64,000 bases of DNA. Source: Flavobacterium sp. M31R6 (GTDB lineage: Bacteria; Bacteroidota; Bacteroidia; Flavobacteriales; Flavobacteriaceae). Location: positions 1 to 64,000 of the forward strand of contig NZ_CP054141.1 in assembly GCF_013284035.1 (NCBI RefSeq), written 5' to 3'. Position numbers and translations under genes: made by a program. The notes beneath the pieces are model-generated. The model did no database searches and was not told where the DNA came from. It was given only the letters and a program-made list of their open reading frames with translations. Below, one piece after another: positions 43,170 through 49,442 of this stretch (the stretch's first letter is position 1; every line of letters begins with the position of its first letter).

Positions 43170-43309
43170 TTACTTTAATGTTACCTCTTGTTATGCTTCA
43201 GATACAAGAATCCCATACAAGGTGGGTTAATCAAGTTCTGTTTACAATAAATACTAACGAAGTCCGAAAAAGTCAATCATTTTGACACTTTATTTTAATA
43301 TTTTTTCAA

Positions 43310-43560
43310 ATTCCCCATATTTTTAGTGTTTCAAAGTGACACTGCTGGAAAACTTTCCCCAGATATGGGCTGTAATTTTGCTTGGCATAGCCTTAGTAGC
43401 CCAAGGTGGAATGTGTACATTTTGTGACGAGGCGGATAACGGAATGTTCCTAAAACAAAAAAGTCCAGTAGGCAAGGGGGACAAATATGCCTTCCTTTCC
43501 TATCTGGACTGTAATGATACGACCTGCAATGCTTAATACTTGCAGGACTGTCTAGTGCAT
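43310..43560. other. GC-enriched, hairpin-dense island of unknown function
   Basis: Within the 535-bp gap between the HUH gene and the S gene. About 43% GC over 43321-43560, against 20-25% in the flanking 60-bp blocks. Stems visible: CCCATAT / ATATGGG (43314-43320 with 43363-43369) enclosing AGTGT / ACACT; CTTGGC / GCCCAAG (43381-43405). There is also a long stem 43462-43480 with 43491-43510 (AGTCCAG / CTGGACT, then TAGG, AAGG and wobbles, loop 10), which on the minus strand is followed by six T. CCTGCAA / TTGCAGG (43523-43546) completes the list. Could be a replication or transfer origin for the HUH protein, or a structured RNA. It overlaps a 66-codon frame (43336-43536). Confidence 0.6.
43336..43536 (+). 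CDS. Possible small Cys-rich membrane protein (doubtful)
   Basis: A GTG-started 66-codon frame on the plus strand, the only plus-strand candidate inside the element. It would have one hydrophobic helix (WAVILLGIALVA, about residues 11-22) followed by a Cys-bearing tail (MCTFCDE, then DCNDTTC). Codon third positions are far richer in G/C than in neighbouring genes. No -7 element or terminator in good position was found, and the whole frame lies in the hairpin-dense island, so coding may be accidental. Confidence 0.25.
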   Translation: MTLLENFPQIWAVILLGIALVAQGGMCTFCDEADNGMFLKQKSPVGKGDKYAFLSYLDCNDTTCNA

Positions 43561-43642
43561 TTTAAGAACTATAAACAGTGATATTAACCCTTATAAAGTT
43601 CAAAATATTTACTAAAATCACATATTAAAAGTGATTATGCAG

Positions 43643-43667
43643 ATCAAAATGGTTACACCATTTTGAT
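43643..43667. repeat. Perfect 10-bp hairpin downstream of hsdS
   Basis: ATCAAAATGG / CCATTTTGAT with a 5-nt TTACA loop and no T-run on either strand. It lies 38 bp past the S-gene stop codon, between that gene and the GC-enriched island. Could stabilise the mRNA 3' end or be part of an origin. Confidence 0.7.
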
Positions 43668-43704
43668 GATTATAAAAGTTTTTATTAAAGAAACAAGAAT
43701 GATT

Positions 43705-45132
43705 TTAAACCATATTTTGCTCTATGTATTTTAAAGCTTTTGCCTCATTTTCTTCAATAGCAATCTCTACAGAGCGCTTGGCAATTTCTAGCAGTTGCTC
43801 ACCTTGCTTTTTCAACTTAAAACTTTCTTCTACCAATTCAGCTATTTGTTTTTGTTTATCGAAATCGATTATTGGCACAATTACGTTTTCTATTTCCCCA
43901 ACTCTCCAATGTAGAATTATTGAGCCACCTGCATCACGTTCCGCTTGCATCTTTACAACTTTTGAGTTCAACGCCAAAGTCAAGTATTCTGGTAATACTT
44001 CCTTTTGATTTTTTACTTTCAAATGTAAAATCGCACCTGAATTAACCCCTTCAAAATCTTCTCTCAAATGATAAGCAGTTCCTACACTACCATCTTTGGA
44101 AAATAAAATAGTACCCTTCTTTGGCTTTAACACATCGATTTTATCTTGATTCTCTTTAACAAAATCAAAAGTTAATCTTTTATTTGGTTCAGTTAAACCA
44201 AACTTATCATAATCAGATACACGCATAAATGGCAATCCCGTCTCATCATCAGAATAACTATTCGAGCCTGGTTCAATTGATTTACTTATGCTTACAATGT
44301 GTTTTAAAGTATGGTATCTCTGAGATTTTATCTTTTCGATTACATCCTCAAACTTCTTTTGATAGTACTCTGCATCTAATCTACCCGAAGCACCAAAACT
44401 TTCTTTAAAACTTTTAACATTAATTTGTTCTTTGCTCGGTTGAAAGTCAAGTAAACCTATTTCTTGAAACAAAATCTCTTCTGCTTGAGTATATTTTTTT
44501 GCTGATATCAATTTATTTTCGTGAGCATTATCAAAACAATCCTTAATTTTCATTTGAATTGAAAACGACAAAATTGGTATATCAATATTTTTCACCTCTT
44601 CAGGATTTACATTTGTTTGGTTGATTGATTGCCTAGCTCTCCTTTTTACATCCCAGATACCCTGTTTTGAACTTAGAAATGCAACCATATATTCTGGCAA
44701 AATTTTATTCTGATTTGGAATAAACCTAACCAAATATGATGCAAAAACAAAATCTCTATCGTCTTGCTTTTTATAAAGACCAGTTCTACCAACCCACTCA
44801 AATGAATTAGTCCTATTAAACAAAACATCCCTGTCATTTAAACGAAATGTTTCCATTTCATTACTGCTAAGTTCTGCACTTTTACCCACCTCTAAATCAC
44901 ACATCATTGTGTGAATTTCATTCATTCTGTAAATTGGATAACCTAAATTATCCTCGTTCATTGAAATAGACACACCATATTGTGCTTTTTCCAAAACATT
45001 TCCAATTTTATCATAGACCAACGTTTTATTTTTCTTTGGTTCTTGGGTGTAAAATTGGCTATCTATCCTAAAATCTTTATTTTCTAACGTCTTAGAAAAA
45101 TTACTTTCTCTAATCTCAAGCCGTTCCAACAA
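43705..45132 (-). CDS. Type I/IIB-like specificity subunit (HsdS family)
   Basis: A 475-aa S subunit with two target-recognition domains (about 20-190 and 250-420). Each is followed by a conserved/coiled-coil segment (ISAKKYTQAEEILFQEIGLL and IAELVEESFKLKKQGEQLLEIA). Each TRD reads half of a bipartite DNA target. No in-frame ATG precedes the conserved region; the best start is a TTG at 45132, and the frame stays open upstream to the end of the methylase gene. It is 32 bp downstream of the methylase-nuclease gene and certainly in its operon. Confidence 0.88.
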   Translation of the reverse strand: MLERLEIRESNFSKTLENKDFRIDSQFYTQEPKKNKTLVYDKIGNVLEKAQYGVSISMNEDNLGYPIYRMNEIHTMMCDLEVGKSAELSSNEMETFRLNDRDVLFNRTNSFEWVGRTGLYKKQDDRDFVFASYLVRFIPNQNKILPEYMVAFLSSKQGIWDVKRRARQSINQTNVNPEEVKNIDIPILSFSIQMKIKDCFDNAHENKLISAKKYTQAEEILFQEIGLLDFQPSKEQINVKSFKESFGASGRLDAEYYQKKFEDVIEKIKSQRYHTLKHIVSISKSIEPGSNSYSDDETGLPFMRVSDYDKFGLTEPNKRLTFDFVKENQDKIDVLKPKKGTILFSKDGSVGTAYHLREDFEGVNSGAILHLKVKNQKEVLPEYLTLALNSKVVKMQAERDAGGSIILHWRVGEIENVIVPIIDFDKQKQIAELVEESFKLKKQGEQLLEIAKRSVEIAIEENEAKALKYIEQNMV

Positions 45133-45164
45133 TTCATTATACTTGCCTTCGTTGAAACGGCTAT

Positions 45165-47231
45165 CTACTTTCCCGCAAATGAAAGTTTTTCTTTCTTAGC
45201 AAACTCATTGAACGCTTCTGCTATCCCATCTTTAGTAAGTCCTTCATGGTTGAATAAATCATGCTTTACAATTAAGTGTCCATGTGTGTCTAACAAATAC
45301 TCATCCAGATTTTGTGGCGCTTCATCATAATGGTCAACTGGTTCTGCAACCTCATCTACCTTAGCAGTTTTTTTTGCTGACTTTGGAAAATCTTTTTTCT
45401 TCACAAATATCTTTTCACCGCTGTTATCCTTACTCGGTTCTTGCATGGTTGCAAAGAATATAGGATAATCATCTATTTTTGGACAAAGTTTATCATCCCA
45501 TTTCTGAACTAATAAAACACTAGTTTTTGTTCCTGTATGAGGCTTAAATACGTTACCGTGTAATCCAACCACTCCCAAAATCCTACAACGCTCTGCAATA
45601 TAATCTCTGATGTTCTTGTCTGAACTGTTATTAAAACGCCCTTGTGGCAAAACTACCGCCATACGTCCCCCTGGCTTTAAAAAATCCAAATTTCGCTCTA
45701 TAAATAGTATATCACGTCCTACAGCAGTTTGGTACTTTCCATTTGGTTTTTTACCTAATTCATATTTGGATAAAATTCTACTCTCTTTAATATCCCCTGC
45801 AAAAGGTGGATTTGCCATCAAAACATCAAACTGAAAATCTCTATTACTATTTTTATCTGTTCTTAGATTTTTTAATTTTTTCCATCCTACATGGTAAGTG
45901 TCCTGCCAAATCTCATCTTTCAAATTTTCATCCCATCTTTCCCAGTCTAGTGTGTTGAGATGTAGTACATTTGTTTGTCCGTCACCTGCAATCAGATTTA
46001 AGGTTCTGGCTACTCTTACCGCCTTTTCGTCAAAGTCGATAGCAAATACTTTTTCCTGTACATAGTCGATACACTCTACTGGTTTTTCTTCCGTAGTAAA
46101 CAAATGGCTTTTTGGCAATCCTTTTTCTTTCATTATTTGTTCCCAAACATGAAAAATGCTATGTACTGGAAATCCACAACTACCAGATGCCGTATCAATT
46201 ACTGTCTCTTCCTTTTGAGGATTCAACATCTTTACACACATATCAATTGCGTATCTCGGTGTAAAATATTGTCCTTTTTCCCCTTTGCTACTTTTGTTGA
46301 TGAGATATTCAAATGCTTCATCCACTACGTCCAAATTAGAGTTAAACAGTTTAACATCCTGTAACGAGGAAACGCAAACTGACAAATGCGAAGGTGTCAA
46401 CATCAGTTTTGCATCCGTTGTAAACACTCCTTCCCACTTCCTTTTCGCTTTATCAAAAATAGATTGTATTTTCTCTTTCAATTCGGTTTCAGTATCACCG
46501 TAATTTCTAAACTCTAAGTGCTTGCCTTTATTTCGCCCACTCTCCATCTCATCAAAAAGCTTAGTAAAAATCAGTTTAAAAAGCTCCTCGAATACATCAA
46601 CTCCAGCATTAGACAAAACCTCATCTTCCATCTCCAAAATCAAATCTTTAAGCGACTTTCTTTCTGTTACCAGTTTATCTTTTCTTACTAAATCATCTAT
46701 CGTCCAACGCTCCGTTAATACATCTGAGAGCCTTTCGTTTGCCTTTGGTATATTTGGAATATCCTCAAAATAGTTCGGGTCTTTACGATTGTAATACGAA
46801 ATACTATCACCATTACTCCAAATTCCAATAGGAGAACCTGTAGCATTACAATATGACTTTAACTGCTCTTTACCATCTTTTAGTTTTGGTTTCTTTAGTT
46901 CCACCATCATATAAACAGCAGTTGTGTCCTGCTTGTCAAAGACAACAATGTCTGCACGCTTTTTTTCACGCCCAAAAGTTACCGCATACTCTAACTCCAT
47001 CCTATCTGTCGAATAACCATAGTCATCAGTAAGTACGATTAAATACAACTGACGTACCGCTTCCTCTGGAGTAAGCTTTATTTCTTTTTTCCTAACCAAA
47101 CAGTTTATGTATGGCGTTGACGTCCCTTTCACGTCTTTAGTCACTATCGTTTTTTCAAATTTTATAATTTGCTCTGGCGAAAACTGAGTTAATTTATAGT
47201 TGGAATCCTTTAGAATTTCGTTTAGTGTCAT
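45165..47231 (-). CDS. Fused PD-(D/E)xK nuclease-like and N6-adenine methyltransferase (type IIB-like R-M subunit)
   Basis: A 688-aa protein. Residues about 55-145 look like the HsdR N-terminal nuclease domain: Asp94 in RADIVVFD, then Glu111-x-Lys113 in VELKK, a PD-(D/E)xK core. A helical segment leads to an HsdM-like methylase (about 230-640) with GQYFTP (320-325), SAM motif I in DTASGSCGF (346-354) and catalytic NPPF (474-477), which methylates adenine N6. No DEAD-box translocase is present. With the adjacent S subunit this resembles BcgI-type enzymes, which cut on both sides of a bipartite site. It could instead have lost cleavage and act only as a methylase. Confidence 0.85.
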   Translation of the reverse strand: MTLNEILKDSNYKLTQFSPEQIIKFEKTIVTKDVKGTSTPYINCLVRKKEIKLTPEEAVRQLYLIVLTDDYGYSTDRMELEYAVTFGREKKRADIVVFDKQDTTAVYMMVELKKPKLKDGKEQLKSYCNATGSPIGIWSNGDSISYYNRKDPNYFEDIPNIPKANERLSDVLTERWTIDDLVRKDKLVTERKSLKDLILEMEDEVLSNAGVDVFEELFKLIFTKLFDEMESGRNKGKHLEFRNYGDTETELKEKIQSIFDKAKRKWEGVFTTDAKLMLTPSHLSVCVSSLQDVKLFNSNLDVVDEAFEYLINKSSKGEKGQYFTPRYAIDMCVKMLNPQKEETVIDTASGSCGFPVHSIFHVWEQIMKEKGLPKSHLFTTEEKPVECIDYVQEKVFAIDFDEKAVRVARTLNLIAGDGQTNVLHLNTLDWERWDENLKDEIWQDTYHVGWKKLKNLRTDKNSNRDFQFDVLMANPPFAGDIKESRILSKYELGKKPNGKYQTAVGRDILFIERNLDFLKPGGRMAVVLPQGRFNNSSDKNIRDYIAERCRILGVVGLHGNVFKPHTGTKTSVLLVQKWDDKLCPKIDDYPIFFATMQEPSKDNSGEKIFVKKKDFPKSAKKTAKVDEVAEPVDHYDEAPQNLDEYLLDTHGHLIVKHDLFNHEGLTKDGIAEAFNEFAKKEKLSFAGK

Positions 47232-47250
47232 TGTTGTTTTTTTATTTGCG

Positions 47251-47258
47251 CAAATATA
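47251..47258 (-). promoter_or_regulatory. -7 element of the restriction-modification operon
   Basis: Minus strand reads TATATTTG (TAnnTTTG), 20 bp before the ATG at 47231, immediately after the integrase stop codon. It gives the R-M genes their own promoter. Confidence 0.5.
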
Positions 47259-47260
47259 GC

Positions 47261-48700
47261 TTAAAAGGCATAAACGTCTGAATCGATTTTCATTATCTCA
47301 TCAACAAAAAGTTTAGCTTTCGTAAGCATCGTTGTCTTGTTGTATATCTTAGCCATTGCGTTTTTAGGCTTTCTATCTGGATGGGTAATATTGTCAATTA
47401 CTATTTCTGGCACATTCAAACTGTATAAATTCGAGTAAAACGTTCCTTTACAGTCATGTGAACTAATTAAACTGCTCATTGGCTCTTTAGTTGAAATTGT
47501 TCCATTCCTGTAGGTTACTTTTGTAACGCTTTCAAGTTTATTTATCTTTAAATGCTTAAAAAGTAATTTTAGACCAGAATTTATTTCCCCATTTGAAGGA
47601 ATACTTGGAAACTTCCCGTTTCTCAATATAATATCTTGTACTGGCTTTAAGAAAGGAATATAAACCTCTGTTGAGGTTTTATTGTGAATACTATGTATGT
47701 AATCGAATTTGTATTTAGAATCTTTAAATGTTTGTATTTTGGCATTCTGAGCTTCGTCCATACTCTCGAATCTCATACCTGTTAAGCTTGCTATAACAAA
47801 ATAGTCTTTTGCTGTCTGTAACTTAGCATCCCAAGAAACATCGGAATCAATAATTTTTTTAATCAAATCAGTTTCCACATAAAAATCCTTGACCGCATCA
47901 AAATCTTCTAAAATCAAATTCGTATCATGAACATCAAGCGGAACTTTGAAACCCTCTTTAATCGCATCCTTTAGCGTTGATAACAATGTTTTTTGATGCT
48001 TGCGGATTGAAACCACCAAATAGCCATACTCTTGTTTTCGCTGTTTTCTAATCTGATTTGGATTAACCACTTTGATTTTATCTTGTAAAATATCGTCCAA
48101 AATATTCCACAGATTCCAGTATTTAGCCTCGTTAAATTCTTCAAAAGATAATTTTACATTTGTAGCAATCTGGTAATTTTCGATTAAGTGACTTAAGGTT
48201 TCATAAGTTTTAATCGTGTTTCCTTTTTTGCTTTTTTTCATCGATTTACCACTGTTCTCTTTCTCTTTGTCGATTTTTCCATACAAGTATTCCAGAATAG
48301 ATAATTTTGGTTCTACTACCGTTTCTGTACGTAACTTAATAGCCAGTTTGCTTGTTAGTTCTTTTGGAGTTGGCTCTTCAATTTTTAAAATGTATTCATT
48401 GGCTATTTCGTTTAGAACACCTTCAAATTGAAGCATTTTAGTTTTAATGGTTGCATTGTTCTTGTTCGCTTTCTTGAAAATCTCTTCATTAAACTTGAAA
48501 TTCTCCTCCTTTTTCCCGAATTTTGATGGTATAATATTCTCCTGTAATGAGTATCTAGCAGGTGTATGCCTCTTTTTGCCTTGACTATTTATAACAGCGT
48601 AGCCGTAACTTATCTCTGCCATTATTAGCTCTGGTTTTGCTCTTTCCTCAGGAATACTAGCCTTAGGTTCTAAATAGTACCGTATTTTTATGTTTTTCAT
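47261..48700 (-). CDS. int: Tyrosine integrase
   Basis: A 479-aa tyrosine recombinase with an N-terminal arm-binding-type region (about 1-130), a SAM-like core-binding domain (to about 275) and a catalytic domain. Active-site positions are Arg310 in SLTGMRF, Lys341 in HNKTSTEVYIPF, His415 in SSHDCKGTF, His440 in THPDRKPKNA and Tyr453 in AKIYNKT. Box II reads H-D-C-K instead of H-x-x-R, so the second active-site Arg is Lys418. Its start lies 163 bp from attR. Probable role: recombination between the 13-bp core sites. Confidence 0.9.
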   Translation of the reverse strand: MKNIKIRYYLEPKASIPEERAKPELIMAEISYGYAVINSQGKKRHTPARYSLQENIIPSKFGKKEENFKFNEEIFKKANKNNATIKTKMLQFEGVLNEIANEYILKIEEPTPKELTSKLAIKLRTETVVEPKLSILEYLYGKIDKEKENSGKSMKKSKKGNTIKTYETLSHLIENYQIATNVKLSFEEFNEAKYWNLWNILDDILQDKIKVVNPNQIRKQRKQEYGYLVVSIRKHQKTLLSTLKDAIKEGFKVPLDVHDTNLILEDFDAVKDFYVETDLIKKIIDSDVSWDAKLQTAKDYFVIASLTGMRFESMDEAQNAKIQTFKDSKYKFDYIHSIHNKTSTEVYIPFLKPVQDIILRNGKFPSIPSNGEINSGLKLLFKHLKINKLESVTKVTYRNGTISTKEPMSSLISSHDCKGTFYSNLYSLNVPEIVIDNITHPDRKPKNAMAKIYNKTTMLTKAKLFVDEIMKIDSDVYAF

Positions 48701-48712
48701 TACTCTTAAATT

Positions 48713-48735
48713 ACTGCGTAATATACAGCGTAATT
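48713..48735. repeat. Right integrase arm-type repeat pair
   Basis: ACTGCGTAAT (48713-48722) and ACAGCGTAATT (48725-48735), 12 bp apart start to start, like the left pair at 41238. They lie just upstream of the integrase ATG, so integrase binding could also repress its own gene. Confidence 0.7.
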
Positions 48736-48862
48736 TCTTGTAATCAAATGGTATTTTCTGTTATTATTTGAAACTTGTCGTTTTACAATCCCAAGCTTTA
48801 CGCCTTATAAATGCTGGTAATTGGAGTACATTGGTGTAAAATGAAACCAAAACACTGTAGTA

Positions 48863-48875
48863 CTGGAGGTACCAC
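48863..48875. repeat. attR core
   Basis: Right copy of CTGGAGGTACCAC, identical to the tRNA-Phe 3' segment at 41170-41182. Confidence 0.85.
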
Positions 48876-48905
48876 AAAACCCACTCAGACGAGTGGGTTT
48901 TTTGT
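48876..48905 (+). terminator. Displaced native terminator of tRNA-Phe
   Basis: AAAACCCACTC / GAGTGGGTTTT, 11-bp stem, 4-nt loop, then a T-run, starting directly after attR. Before insertion this would have followed the tRNA. Confidence 0.8.
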
Positions 48906-48958
48906 TTTTTACATTTTCCCAAAAAGCAAAATTTGGGATCAGGTGCAAAAGTTGGGGA

Positions 48959-49093
48959 TTATGCAAAAAGATTAGATAATCTGAACAAGAAAAAATCTAT
49001 ATTTCTCACTCCTCTAAATTGACTTCTAAAAGCTTTTATTTTTGCATTGAAAGATTCTGCGGATGCCATTTGTACTTCTACAATCAAAATAGT
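48959..49093 (-). pseudogene. C-terminal relic of an IS transposase
   Basis: An open minus-strand stretch ending in a stop at 48959-48961. It encodes MASAESFNAKIKAFRSQFRG and then VRNIDFFLFRLSNLFA, which looks like the C-terminus of ISL3/ISAon1-like DDE transposases (the SAESFNAKIKAFR block). The upstream frame stops at 49094, so only about 45 codons remain. The rest of the 742-bp gap 48701-49442 holds the att and arm sites described, an AT-rich stretch, and nothing else I can support; the plus-strand frame 49123-49314 has no supporting features. Confidence 0.6.
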
Positions 49094-49404
49094 TTAAGAC
49101 TGACTGGTAATTACAAGTTATTATGTTTAGTAGAATATTAAAGTTTTTAAAACCTGATTCCTCTACATTTCTTATTTATTTGAAAACAAACAACTTTAAC
49201 CTGAAAGTTAAACAACAACAATTCTTTATTAAGTTCCGCGCAGGAAAAAATCACTACTGCGTCATTAACAAAAAACACTATCGATTTATGAAAATTTATA
49301 TCAAAATTTCATAAATTCATACCTACAAACTTACATTTTAGAACTATCAATTATTTTTTAGAAAAAAAACACCCTCATTACCAATGTGTTCCGATAAATC
49401 TTAT

Positions 49405-49412
49405 TAATTTTG
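49405..49412 (+). promoter_or_regulatory. -7 element of the histidine kinase gene
   Basis: TAATTTTG (TAnnTTTG), 31 bp before the ATG at 49443. It overlaps a TTG that would otherwise open the frame earlier. Confidence 0.5.
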
Positions 49413-49442
49413 AGTAGTGCTGTAAATAGAAACCTCAATATA

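Larger units (their letters stand above)
41170..48875. mobile_element. Integrative element in tRNA-Phe (about 7.7 kb)
   Basis: Bounded by a 13-bp direct repeat CTGGAGGTACCAC, one copy completing tRNA-Phe (41170-41182), the other after the integrase (48863-48875). Every recognised gene inside is on the minus strand: excisionase-like HTH, serine recombinase, 40-aa ORF, HUH-type protein, specificity subunit, nuclease-methylase fusion, tyrosine integrase. Both ends also carry paired integrase arm-type repeats. No conjugation machinery, phage structural genes or recognised toxin-antitoxin pair are seen, so it is either a small mobilizable or satellite-type element, or a defence island that moves by its own integrase. 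Confidence 0.88.

Noticed and set aside
43170..43704. A retron or diversity-generating element
   Set aside because: The region is hairpin-rich, but no reverse transcriptase or variable-region gene is in the element.
43705..47231. A classical type I restriction system
   Set aside because: No HsdR with a DEAD-box motor is present; the nuclease-like domain is fused to the methylase instead.
41170..48875. A prophage or conjugative element
   Set aside because: There are no structural, packaging, lysis or type IV secretion genes, and 7.7 kb is too short; a satellite or mobilizable element is a better fit.
49123..49314. A 63-codon plus-strand frame in the gap after attR
   Set aside because: Low-complexity, Lys/Phe/Asn-rich translation in very AT-rich DNA, no -7 element, and next to a transposase relic; nothing supports expression.
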